Source of the DNA: Marinifilum sp. N1E240
GTDB lineage: Bacteria; Bacteroidota; Bacteroidia; Bacteroidales; Marinifilaceae
Length of the DNA stretch: 64,000 nucleotides
Direction: 5' to 3'
Assembly (NCBI RefSeq): GCF_009295825.1
Contig: NZ_WHKF01000001.1
Location: 461,088-525,087 of the forward strand
A program made the translations under genes and the position numbers. Shown here piece by piece: positions 8,875-17,346 of the stretch (position 1 is its first letter; each line of letters starts with the position of its first letter). The notes beneath the pieces are model-generated. The model searched no databases, was not told the DNA's origin, and saw only the letters and a program-made list of their open reading frames with translations.

Positions 8875-9528
8875 TTATCTTTTCTTGTGAAATTTTCTGT
8901 TATCGTTTCGATTGTCGTTTCGATTGTCGTTTCGATGATCCGGTCGAGTAGGTTTTCTTTTTTTATTTTTTTGTGAAAAATCCTTATCTCTACTTTCTCG
9001 TAATTTTAATTCCTCTGGAATTTGAAGTTTTCCATCTGACAACTGAATGATATCCTGAAAAATTTTATCATCTGGTACACTATCCTTGTTCCATGTAGTG
9101 TATGATTTTTTCATGTGATTGGCAATCATTTGGATAAGCGCATCTTTTTCTTTTGGCTCTTCCATTTCAATTGCTTTCTCAATTAAAGCTTCAATTGTTC
9201 TACCGTAATGCTTGTATTTAATACGCTGATTACTGTATGGCAGTTGATCCGGTCTTTCGGCAAGTTTCTCTTTAGTTGGAGCTTCGTATGGAGAATCAAT
9301 ATCTAAGGTGAAGTCCGACATAATAGCCAAATGATCCCAAAGTTTATGTCTAAAATCACTAACATCTCTAAGGTGTGGGTACATGTTACCCATAACAGCT
9401 ATGATACTTTTTGCAACACGGTTTCTTTCATCTCTGTCTTCAACAGTCATTGCGAAATTAACCATTTTCTGAACGTTTCGTCCATATTCAGGAAGAACAA
9501 GATGTTTCCTGTTTGAATTATAATCCAT
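8875..9528 (-). CDS. DUF4290 domain-containing protein
   Basis: 217 residues, predicted cytoplasmic, matching the Bacteroidota-specific DUF4290 family (opening LVLPEYGRNVQ and the HLRDVSDFRHKLWDHL segment). The fold region covers about 1-175 and is helical; the last 40 residues are a highly charged tail with tandem NDNR repeats and a Lys/Arg-rich end, suggesting an RNA- or nucleoprotein-facing tail (inference). The family very often sits directly upstream of murA, as here, but its function is not established. The start is supported by conservation of the first residues. Confidence 0.85.
   Translation of the reverse strand: MDYNSNRKHLVLPEYGRNVQKMVNFAMTVEDRDERNRVAKSIIAVMGNMYPHLRDVSDFRHKLWDHLAIMSDFTLDIDSPYEAPTKEKLAERPDQLPYSNQRIKYKHYGRTIEALIEKAIEMEEPKEKDALIQMIANHMKKSYTTWNKDSVPDDKIFQDIIQLSDGKLQIPEELKLRESRDKDFSQKNKKRKPTRPDHRNDNRNDNRNDNRKFHKKR
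8904..8939 (-). repeat. three tandem 12-base repeats encoding NDNR units
   Basis: Unit cgtttcgattgt occurs at 8904-8915 and 8916-8927, with a third copy (8928-8939) differing at the end. Each copy is in frame and adds one Asn-Asp-Asn-Arg unit to the DUF4290 tail, so slippage would change the tail length without a frameshift. Confidence 0.85.
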
Positions 9529-9796
9529 TTAATCAGTTGTGTTAATTTTCGGTAATATAATTATTGTTCCAACTGGTACTTTATATCATAGTAATGCTAA
9601 AGCACTCTTTTATACCAAAAAAAATTGATGTCTGTTTTTCAATTATTCGGAGTGACTATGAACTTGTCGGTTAAATTACTATTGAAGAATAATGAAATTT
9701 TTAAGTACCATTTTTGGTAATCGACAAATTCAGAAAGTCTTAGAACTCATTACAAATGTATATGTTTTCTTGTTCCGATACAAATTGTGACAACAA

Positions 9797-12124
9797 TTAT
9801 CCTACTATTTTAAGTTTCGCAAATTTTAATAACAGTTGTTTTTGTCCAACGGTTTGGAAAAATACGGTTGCTTTAATGTTAGGTTTATTGCCTTCCATTT
9901 GCAGAACTTTACCTTTTCCGAAACGCTGATGCTCAACAACCATACCCGGTTGAATCAATTCAGGATCAGAAGGAGTAAAGTTAGGATCTGTATTTTTATT
10001 CGTACTCAGCTTAGTACGAGATAGTGGCTTGGTAAGTTTGGGTTTTGATGAGAAACTTTTTTTCTGTTGGAATCTTCCAGATTGACTTGGAACTTCATAT
10101 TCAGATTGACTGTTGTAATTATCTGAGCCATTTCCAGAGAATGCAGGGGCTTCTTCGTAACCAAATTCCAAAAATCTTTCATCAATTTCCCGAATGAAAC
10201 GACTTGGGCGTGGATAACTCATATTTCCCCACTTGTATCTCGATTTAGCAAATGAAAGCGTTGCTCTTTTTTCAGCTCGGGTAAGAGCTACATAAAACAG
10301 GCGTCTTTCTTCTTCTAGCTCTTGCGAAGTGCTGGTTGCCATTTGCGAAGGGAACAATTCTTCTTCCAATCCAACAATAAACAGATACTTAAATTCTAGA
10401 CCTTTTGCCGAGTGAATCGTCATTAAGGTCACTTTGTCACGATCTTCATCTTTATCGTTATCCTGATCGGTCAGTAGAGCAACATCTTCAAGAAAATTAG
10501 GAAGGTGTAATTCTTTTCCTTCTTCCAGTGCATTTTGTGTGAACTCCTGTATACCGTTTAAAAGTTCCTGAATGTTTTCATGACGAGATACACCTTCAGG
10601 TGATCTGTCGTTATACATTTCTTTAATGATACCCGTTGTGTTGGCAATATTATTTGCCAGATCGAAAGCAGATTCAGTTTGCAATTGACTTTGGAAGCCT
10701 TTAATTAAATTGGTAAACTTTGTAAGTTTTGAAATTGTACCAGCATTTAATCCGTATGATCGATTCTGCAAATCACAAATAATATCCCACATGCTGCTAG
10801 CATTTTGAGCTGCTGCATCCTGAATTTTACTTATGGTTGTCGCACCAATACCTCTTTTAGGATAATTGATAACCCTTTTTATAGCTTCTTCGTCATTTGG
10901 GTTTACTGTCATTCTGCAGTAAGCCAAAAGGTCTTTAATTTCCTTCCGTTGATAAAAAGAAAGACCACCATATATTTTATAAGGTAAATTTAATTTTCGC
11001 AAGGATTCCTCAAAAATTCTGGATTGAGCGTTGGTTCTGTATAGAATTGCAAAATCCTGATAAAGACAATGCTCTCTCATTCTGGTTTCGAAAATATCGT
11101 TGGCTACCAAATAGCCTTCTTCGTGATCCGTTAATGCTTTAACAACTTTAATTTTATCACCTATATCGTTCTCCGAAAAAGAAACTTTTTTTATCTGCCC
11201 CTTATTTTTGTGAATAACACTATTGGCAGCATTTACAATATTTTGTGTCGATCTGTAATTCTGCTCCAGCTTATACAATTTATAATTAGGATAATCATTA
11301 CGGAAGTTTAAAATATTCTCAATTTTTGCTCCACGAAACGAATAAATACTTTGGGCATCGTCACCAACAACACAAACATTTTTATGATTCTCGGCTAATT
11401 TTTTCACAATTAAATACTGAGAGTAATTCGTATCCTGATACTCATCCACCAAAACATATTTGAACTTATCCTGATATTTTGCTAAAACTTCGGGTTTGGT
11501 TTTAAACAAGATATTAGTTTGAAGCAGTAAATCATCAAAGTCCATTGCGTTGGCTTTGCGACAACGCTGACTATATTTTTTATAGATTTCGAAAATTAAC
11601 GGACGACGAGCTTGAGCATCTATTTTTTGAGCGTTAGCGTTTTGCGCATAAGCATTGGCAGTTACTAAGTTATTTTTTGCAGAAGAGATACGATTTTGAA
11701 CTTCGTTGGCTTTATAAACCTTATCATCCAATTGCATCTCTTTAATAATGGCACGATATAAATTTCGAGAATCCTGTGTGTCGTAAATTGTAAAATTAGA
11801 ATCAAAACCAAGATGTTCTGCTTCGTAACGTAAAATTTTGGAGAAAATGGAGTGAAATGTTCCCATCCACAAACTTTGAGCTTCTTGTGGTCCAACTACT
11901 GCTGCAATTCTGTCTTTCATTTCTCTTGCAGCTTTGTTGGTAAAGGTTAATGCCAAAATTGAATATGGTTTAACACCTTTGTTTAGCAAGTGAGCAATTC
12001 TATAAGTCAATACCCTGGTTTTTCCCGAACCAGCACCTGCTATAACCAGCGATGCACCTGTAATGTTTTCAACAGCTTCTCTTTGAACGGGGTTCAACTC
12101 ATTTAAATATTCCATTCTCGTCAT
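9797..12124 (-). CDS. ATP-dependent 3'-5' DNA helicase, UvrD/PcrA family
   Basis: 775 residues, superfamily 1A helicase for nucleotide excision and mismatch repair. Motif Q/I with Walker A AGAGSGKT at 29-36, motif II VDEYQDTNY, motif III GDDAQSIYSFRGA, motif IV QNYRST, motif V MTIHSAKGLEF and motif VI VALTRAEKR are all present. The C-terminus has a low-complexity linker followed by a Tudor-like RNAP-binding segment (PGMVVEHQRFGKGKV) as in PcrA. Two start codons are possible (12124 or Met4 at 12115). A TAnnTTTG element lies about 25 bases upstream. The gene is monocistronic. Confidence 0.95.
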   Translation of the reverse strand: MTRMEYLNELNPVQREAVENITGASLVIAGAGSGKTRVLTYRIAHLLNKGVKPYSILALTFTNKAAREMKDRIAAVVGPQEAQSLWMGTFHSIFSKILRYEAEHLGFDSNFTIYDTQDSRNLYRAIIKEMQLDDKVYKANEVQNRISSAKNNLVTANAYAQNANAQKIDAQARRPLIFEIYKKYSQRCRKANAMDFDDLLLQTNILFKTKPEVLAKYQDKFKYVLVDEYQDTNYSQYLIVKKLAENHKNVCVVGDDAQSIYSFRGAKIENILNFRNDYPNYKLYKLEQNYRSTQNIVNAANSVIHKNKGQIKKVSFSENDIGDKIKVVKALTDHEEGYLVANDIFETRMREHCLYQDFAILYRTNAQSRIFEESLRKLNLPYKIYGGLSFYQRKEIKDLLAYCRMTVNPNDEEAIKRVINYPKRGIGATTISKIQDAAAQNASSMWDIICDLQNRSYGLNAGTISKLTKFTNLIKGFQSQLQTESAFDLANNIANTTGIIKEMYNDRSPEGVSRHENIQELLNGIQEFTQNALEEGKELHLPNFLEDVALLTDQDNDKDEDRDKVTLMTIHSAKGLEFKYLFIVGLEEELFPSQMATSTSQELEEERRLFYVALTRAEKRATLSFAKSRYKWGNMSYPRPSRFIREIDERFLEFGYEEAPAFSGNGSDNYNSQSEYEVPSQSGRFQQKKSFSSKPKLTKPLSRTKLSTNKNTDPNFTPSDPELIQPGMVVEHQRFGKGKVLQMEGNKPNIKATVFFQTVGQKQLLLKFAKLKIVG

Positions 12125-12150
12125 TTAATTTTACGGTCATTTTCGACTGT

Positions 12151-12158
12151 CAAAAATA
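12151..12158 (-). promoter_or_regulatory. candidate -7 element for the UvrD-family helicase gene
   Basis: Minus strand TATTTTTG matches TAnnTTTG. No obvious -33 TTG is seen, so confidence is low. Confidence 0.35.
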
Positions 12159-12289
12159 ATACTTGTAACTTAAATTTCTGTTGTTTTTCGAAATTAAGCG
12201 ATAAGATAATTCATTAATATGGAATTATCGACTTAATTTTTTTTAATATTGTAAATTACGATACATCATAAAACCAGTCATAGATAAAG

Positions 12290-13636
12290 ATGAAACTCAA
12301 TTTAGATTTACGCTATTTTTTAAGACTACGCAGCTTAGTATTTATTTTATTGGCTCTGTTGATATCTGGTCAAGTATTTTCTCAGATATCCTCACAGCCT
12401 GCAAGTTATAGAGCTTTGACCAAGTATACAGGCACTCCTCAGGACTCAATTTTTGTTTTTTGTGATAATATTGGAACTGGAGTAGGAGAACTGAAAGCTG
12501 ATTCTCCTGATGGAACAACTGGTTGGACTTTTACTTGGACAAAGTGGGACGAAACTTCTACTGATTTTTCAATTCCTGTAATTGTTGAAAATGGACAGAG
12601 TTCTATTGTTACCAATTTAACAGATGGTAGATATCAGGTTTTGATGTCGAAGAGTGGGGAAGCTGAGGAGATAGACCAGGCTTGGGTTTTAAATAATTCG
12701 AATACAAAACCAGTGTTAAATCTTAATAAATTAGATTGTGTTGGAGTGCATTTTTCTGCGGAGTTTACCCCGATTGATCTTGAGTACTATGATGTAGGTG
12801 ATATGCCTAATAAAAGAAGCGTTATTCCTAAACTTGATGAAAAGACAGTTAAGTTTGAAATGTTGAGTGTTAGTGAGGATCCGCTAAGTTCAAGCGAAAA
12901 GTTTTTTAATCCACCCTTCAATCAAATAAATAAAAGTTTCATAGATCAAGAGGCTTTTGAGGATGAACGAGCATACACTATGTTAGTTATAGATCAATAT
13001 GGTTGTGAGTTTAAATCTGATGTAATAAATTCCGTTACTTATGCGGTAAAAGCGGAGTTTACATATGACCCTAAAGATGGAGAAGCCCCTTTGGACGTTA
13101 CATTTACAAATACTTCAGTAAATGCAACGGAATATGAATGGTTTTTATTTCAAGATTTTGATAGAATTGTAGATGAGGTAACGGAGGACGAGGATAAATT
13201 GCTAACAGAAGGTGTGTTAACCGACAAGGATATTGATCTATTTACATACCTGCATCCAGGTAAATACTTTGTCAAGCTAAAAGTAAAATCTGATAAGGGA
13301 CCTGAAGTTTGTACTGATGAATATTATCTAGAAGCTGAAGGTGAGCAAATTGTTGTTGATCCTTCTTTGGTGGATGCAGCCAATTATTTTATCCCTAGTA
13401 AACATGGGAAATGGATTATTAAAACTCAGTCTTTAAAGAGTTTTAATGCTATTATATTTAATAGATGGGGAAGAATCGTATATGAATGGAAAGATCAGAC
13501 GGATAGTTGGGATGGTAAAGTAAATGGTAAGATGGCAACACCAGGAACTTATTTCTATGTAATCACCGCCGTTGGTAGTGAAGAGGAACCTAAAAAATAT
13601 ACTAAGAAGGGCTCCTTTATGCTGATAAGAAAATAA
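12290..13636 (+). CDS. secreted PKD-domain protein with gliding-type (T9SS type B) C-terminal domain
   Basis: 448 residues. The N-terminus carries basic residues and a hydrophobic stretch (about 14-32), a Sec signal. The middle includes a PKD domain near residues 254-360 (AEFTYDPKDGEAPLDVTFTNTS). The last ~75 residues match the gliding motility-associated C-terminal domain: FNRWGRIVYEW near 390, a WDGKVNG segment, PGTYFYVI and the terminal KKGSFMLIRK. This domain directs type IX secretion (type B) and surface delivery. The protein is therefore predicted to cross the outer membrane. No enzymatic domain is visible; an adhesin or structural role is a guess. Confidence 0.85.
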   Translation: MKLNLDLRYFLRLRSLVFILLALLISGQVFSQISSQPASYRALTKYTGTPQDSIFVFCDNIGTGVGELKADSPDGTTGWTFTWTKWDETSTDFSIPVIVENGQSSIVTNLTDGRYQVLMSKSGEAEEIDQAWVLNNSNTKPVLNLNKLDCVGVHFSAEFTPIDLEYYDVGDMPNKRSVIPKLDEKTVKFEMLSVSEDPLSSSEKFFNPPFNQINKSFIDQEAFEDERAYTMLVIDQYGCEFKSDVINSVTYAVKAEFTYDPKDGEAPLDVTFTNTSVNATEYEWFLFQDFDRIVDEVTEDEDKLLTEGVLTDKDIDLFTYLHPGKYFVKLKVKSDKGPEVCTDEYYLEAEGEQIVVDPSLVDAANYFIPSKHGKWIIKTQSLKSFNAIIFNRWGRIVYEWKDQTDSWDGKVNGKMATPGTYFYVITAVGSEEEPKKYTKKGSFMLIRK

Positions 13637-13716
13637 AGAACTTAGAGTAATACAGATAAGCAGTACTCAAATTTGGGTACTCAATTTTTTTTGAAAAGTA
13701 ATTGATAGAAATAATA

Positions 13717-13742
13717 AAACCGCCTCGATGGAGACGGTTTTT
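13717..13742. terminator. bidirectional terminator between the T9SS client gene and fusA2
   Basis: Hairpin 13717-13740, arms of ten bases with one mismatch and a GATG loop. T-rich sequence follows on both strands, fitting its position between two convergent genes. Confidence 0.75.
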
Positions 13743-13763
13743 AAAGTTAGTATGTTCTATGAA

Positions 13764-15920
13764 TTATGCTTCTGCAGTTTCTTCTTCGTATGCAGCTAGT
13801 AATTCTTGCTGAACATCAGCAGGAACTTTTTCATATTCGGCAAACTTCATGGTAAACTGAGCTCTACCACCTGTTAAAGAACTAAGAGATGTTGAATATT
13901 TATTCATCTCTTTAAGCGGAGCTTTAGCAATAATTTTTTGGAATCCTTTTTCGGCTTCCATACCCATAATCATTGCGCGACGAGTTTGAAGATCGCTCAT
14001 AACATCACCCATCCTGTCTTCAGGAACCAGTACTTCTATATCGTAAACAGGCTCAAGAATTTTAGGACCAGCATTTTTAAATGCAGCACTAAAAGCATGG
14101 CGCCCGGCTAATTTAAATGAAATTTCATTTGAATCAACTGCGTGCATTTTTCCATCGTAAACAACAACTCTAATGTCTCGGGCATAAGAACCTGTTAACG
14201 GACCTTCATCCATTTTTTCCATAACACCTTTCATGATAGCAGGAAGGAATCTTGTGTCAATAGCACCACCAACAATACAGTTGCAGAATACCAATTTACC
14301 ACCCCAATTTAATTCATGTACTTCTGTTCCTCTTAAGTTAACTTTAAGTTCTTTTCCATTTACATTGTACATTACAGGATCTGGCATTCCTTCTTCGAAT
14401 GGCTCAATTAGCAAGTGAACTTCTCCGAATTGACCAGAGCCACCCGACTGTTTTTTATGACGATAATCTGCTTGAGCTAATTTGGTAATCGTTTCACGAT
14501 ATGGAATTTTAGGCTTCATAAATTCGATTTCCATTTTATCGTTATGAAGCAATCTCCATCGTAAAGTATTCATGTGAAATTCACCCTGACCATGTAATAA
14601 GATTTGCTTGAGTTCTTTTGAGTACTCAATAAGAATTGTAGGATCTTCCTCGTGAATTCTGTGAAGTAATTCACCTAATTTTTCTTCATCACCTTCATCT
14701 TTAGCTTTAACTGCAGTTCTGAATTTTGGTTCTGGAAATTCTATTTCTTTATATGTGAAATCACAATCTTTACAGTTTAATGTATGATTGTTTTTTGTGT
14801 TTTTCAATTTTACGGTTGCTCCGATATCTCCGGCTACAAGTTCCGAAACTCTTTCTCTGTTTCTACCTGCTACCAAATACAATTGAGATAATCTTTCCTT
14901 GGTGCTATTATTGATATTTGTTAAATCATCACCTTCTTTAACTTTACCCGAAATAACTTTGAAATAACTTACCTCTCCAATATGAGGTTCCATTGATGTT
15001 TTAAACACGAATAATGAAGTTGGAGCATTTGGGTCGCATTTTGCTTCGCGTCCACTTACAGTTGGGATAGCTGGCATTTCAGTAACAAAAGGAACAATAT
15101 TTCCTATAAATTCCATCAAACGTCTAACTCCCATATCTTTTTTAGCAGATATACAGAATACGGGGAATAAATCACCGGCAATCATGCCTTTTTTGATTCC
15201 TTCGCGCATTTCGTCTTCGGTTAAGGTTCCTTTATCGAAATACAATTCCATTAGGGCTTCATCATTCTCTGCTGCCGATTCTACTAATTCGTTGTGTAAT
15301 TCGTCAGCTTTTTCTTTTTCTGAATCGGGAACGTCAAGAATTTGAGGTTCGCCTCCGTCTGGTCCCCACTGGTACATTTTCATTTTTAATACATCAACAA
15401 CAGCATTAAAGTTTTCGCCAACGTTTACAGGATATTGTACAATAGTTACTTTATTGCCAAAATTGGTTTTTGCGGAGTCAATGGATTGTTCAAAATTTGC
15501 TTTGTCATGATCCAGTTGGTTCACAACAAAAATAAGAGGAGTGTTTAATGCTGCGGCTCTTCTTCCTATAATTTCGGTTCCCACCTCAATTCCATGCTGA
15601 GCATTAATAAGCATCAAACCTGTATCGGTTACATTTAATGCTGAAATAACGCCACCTGAAAAATCGTCAGCACCTGGTGTATCAATAAAATTGATTTTTT
15701 TATCAAGCCACTCTGTGTATAATACAGTTGAAAATACTGAGTTACCATATTCATGCTCTACCGGATTATAATCAGAAACGGTGTTATTATCTTCCACGTT
15801 TCCGCGTCTTGTAATAACACCGCCTTCAAATAACATAGACTCGGCAAGGGTAGTTTTACCCGAGCCGGCATTGCCAATGAGGGCGATGTTCTTAATTTCA
15901 TTTGATTGATAAACTTTCAT
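13764..15920 (-). CDS. fusA2: elongation factor G-like protein (EF-G paralogue)
   Basis: 718 residues with the five-domain EF-G layout. G1 GNAGSGKT at 16-23, G3 DTPGADD, G4 NQLD. The switch I region where canonical EF-G has RGITI instead reads HEYGNSVFSTV. Domain IV (GSGQFGEV onwards) and the domain V segment (PEDRMGDVMSDL) are present. This is the EF-G-like family found widely alongside true EF-G; proposed roles include ribosome recycling or no strong GTPase role, and none is proven here. It lies back to back with the rpsL operon 409 bases away. Confidence 0.88.
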   Translation of the reverse strand: MKVYQSNEIKNIALIGNAGSGKTTLAESMLFEGGVITRRGNVEDNNTVSDYNPVEHEYGNSVFSTVLYTEWLDKKINFIDTPGADDFSGGVISALNVTDTGLMLINAQHGIEVGTEIIGRRAAALNTPLIFVVNQLDHDKANFEQSIDSAKTNFGNKVTIVQYPVNVGENFNAVVDVLKMKMYQWGPDGGEPQILDVPDSEKEKADELHNELVESAAENDEALMELYFDKGTLTEDEMREGIKKGMIAGDLFPVFCISAKKDMGVRRLMEFIGNIVPFVTEMPAIPTVSGREAKCDPNAPTSLFVFKTSMEPHIGEVSYFKVISGKVKEGDDLTNINNSTKERLSQLYLVAGRNRERVSELVAGDIGATVKLKNTKNNHTLNCKDCDFTYKEIEFPEPKFRTAVKAKDEGDEEKLGELLHRIHEEDPTILIEYSKELKQILLHGQGEFHMNTLRWRLLHNDKMEIEFMKPKIPYRETITKLAQADYRHKKQSGGSGQFGEVHLLIEPFEEGMPDPVMYNVNGKELKVNLRGTEVHELNWGGKLVFCNCIVGGAIDTRFLPAIMKGVMEKMDEGPLTGSYARDIRVVVYDGKMHAVDSNEISFKLAGRHAFSAAFKNAGPKILEPVYDIEVLVPEDRMGDVMSDLQTRRAMIMGMEAEKGFQKIIAKAPLKEMNKYSTSLSSLTGGRAQFTMKFAEYEKVPADVQQELLAAYEEETAEA

Positions 15921-16177
15921 AATGGTAATTTTTTGGGTTTATATTATGAGTTATCTCACCGAGTAAAGGTTAGGCTCGGATTATAACTTGGTTTTAAGGC
16001 TTACCAAATTAATTAACTTTTTAATAATAAACAATACGTATCTGATACTTAGATTCATTAAGAATTGACAAGAAGAAAAAATGGTTGTATTTTTGTTTTT
16101 ATCTCTTGATTTTTCTACGTGGATTCAGGGATTAGAGGAGATATTTTAAACTACTTATTTTTTTGGTAGATAATAAC
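15921..16177. other. divergent intergenic region between fusA2 and the rpsL operon
   Basis: Upstream half of the 409-base gap. No open frame or strong hairpin is seen beyond a 5-pair CCGAG/CTCGG stem near 15959-15979, next to the fusA2 start. No clear TAnnTTTG element for fusA2 was found. The right-hand part carries the two rpsL promoters, listed separately. Confidence 0.5.
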
Positions 16178-16208
16178 TTGTCTTTATTAAAGGCTTTTCT
16201 TACCTTTG
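16178..16208 (+). promoter_or_regulatory. promoter P1 of the ribosomal operon
   Basis: TTG at 16178-16180 and TACCTTTG at 16201-16208, spacing 20, match the Bacteroidota -33/-7 consensus. Transcription would start near 16215, leaving a leader of about 115 bases before rpsL. Confidence 0.75.
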
Positions 16209-16253
16209 TGCGCTGATTTCAAGGGTATTTTGCAAATTGCAATGGTTCTGCTA

Positions 16254-16282
16254 TTGTTTTTTGTAAATAAATAATACCTTTG
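16254..16282 (+). promoter_or_regulatory. promoter P2 of the ribosomal operon
   Basis: TTG at 16254-16256 and TACCTTTG at 16275-16282, spacing 18. The -7 octamer is identical to P1, so the operon appears to have tandem promoters, P2 giving a leader of about 40 bases. Confidence 0.7.
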
Positions 16283-16329
16283 CAAACCAATTTGTTAAAA
16301 TATATTTAATTAAAAAAGTAATTGTTAAT

Positions 16330-16707
16330 ATGCCTACAATTCAACAGTTAGTTAGAAAAGGAAGAACCAAGCTTCAAGAGAAAAGCAAGGCTCCGGCATT
16401 GGATTCTTGTCCTCAGAGAAGAGGGGTTTGCGTACGTGTGTACACAACTACACCTAAGAAGCCTAACTCGGCTATGCGTAAAGTAGCTCGTGTTAGATTG
16501 ACTAACGGAAAAGAAGTGAATGCTTACATTCCAGGAGAAGGACACAATTTGCAAGAGCACTCGATCGTATTGATCAGAGGTGGTCGTGTAAAAGACCTTC
16601 CAGGTGTAAGATATCACCTTGTTCGTGGTGCTCTTGATGCTTCAGGAGTAGAAGGTCGTATGCAGCGTCGTTCTAAGTATGGTACAAAGAGACCAAAGAA
16701 AAAGTAG
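16330..16707 (+). CDS. rpsL: 30S ribosomal protein S12 (uS12)
   Basis: 125 residues, first gene of the str-S10-spc-alpha run. The decoding-centre loops [12 protein letters not shown] (K43, K44) and [11 protein letters not shown] (K88) have the wild-type residues whose substitution causes streptomycin resistance, so the protein is predicted to be streptomycin-sensitive. The Asp of DLPG is the usual methylthiolation site. ATG at 16330 follows a leader with no strong Shine-Dalgarno, as is usual in this phylum. Confidence 0.99.
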   Translation: MPTIQQLVRKGRTKLQEKSKAPALDSCPQRRGVCVRVYTTTPKKPNSAMRKVARVRLTNGKEVNAYIPGEGHNLQEHSIVLIRGGRVKDLPGVRYHLVRGALDASGVEGRMQRRSKYGTKRPKKK

Positions 16708-16838
16708 TTGAAATCTAGTTTGTAACTGTAGGAGTTATAGTTTATGTGTTGTTCCCACTAGGTTGAGTAAATAGTCGAGAGACTGTTGAAGACGCACAAT
16801 GGGCAGCTAACATACGAATAGCTCGTAAACTAAAAGAA

Positions 16839-17315
16839 ATGAGAAAATCGAGACCTAAAAAAAGGATTTTGTTACCAGACCCAAAATTTAATGATGTTTT
16901 GGTAACAAGATTTATTAATGACTTGATGGTTGATGGTAAGAAAAATCTTGCCTTCAAAGTATTTTATGATGCTTTGGATATCGTTAAGGCTAAGACAGAA
17001 AAACTAGAGAAATCTCCTCTTGAGATTTGGAAGAAAGCTCTAGAGAACATTACTCCTGGTGTTGAGGTGAAGAGTCGCCGTGTTGGTGGTGCTACATTTC
17101 AGGTTCCAATGGAGATTCGTCCTGAAAGAAAAGTGTCTATTTCTATTAAGAATATGATTCTTTTTGCTCGTAAGAGATCTGGTAAGTCTATGGCAGAGAA
17201 ATTATCTGCAGAAATCATCGCTGGTTTCAATGAAGAAGGTGGAGCTTACAAGAAGAAAGAGGATACTCATAGAATGGCTGAAGCTAACCGTGCTTTCGCT
17301 CACTTTAGATTTTAA
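16839..17315 (+). CDS. rpsG: 30S ribosomal protein S7 (uS7)
   Basis: 158 residues, head-domain assembly protein binding the 3' domain of 16S rRNA. The opening MRKSRPKKR and the beta-hairpin ([11 protein letters not shown]) are typical, as is the closing RAFAHFRF. It is preceded by an unusually long 131-base spacer after rpsL in an otherwise tightly packed operon; in E. coli the equivalent spacer holds the S7 translational-repression site. Confidence 0.99.
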   Translation: MRKSRPKKRILLPDPKFNDVLVTRFINDLMVDGKKNLAFKVFYDALDIVKAKTEKLEKSPLEIWKKALENITPGVEVKSRRVGGATFQVPMEIRPERKVSISIKNMILFARKRSGKSMAEKLSAEIIAGFNEEGGAYKKKEDTHRMAEANRAFAHFRF

Positions 17316-17346
17316 TAATTGTTTAAGCAATTAGAGGATAAAGAAA

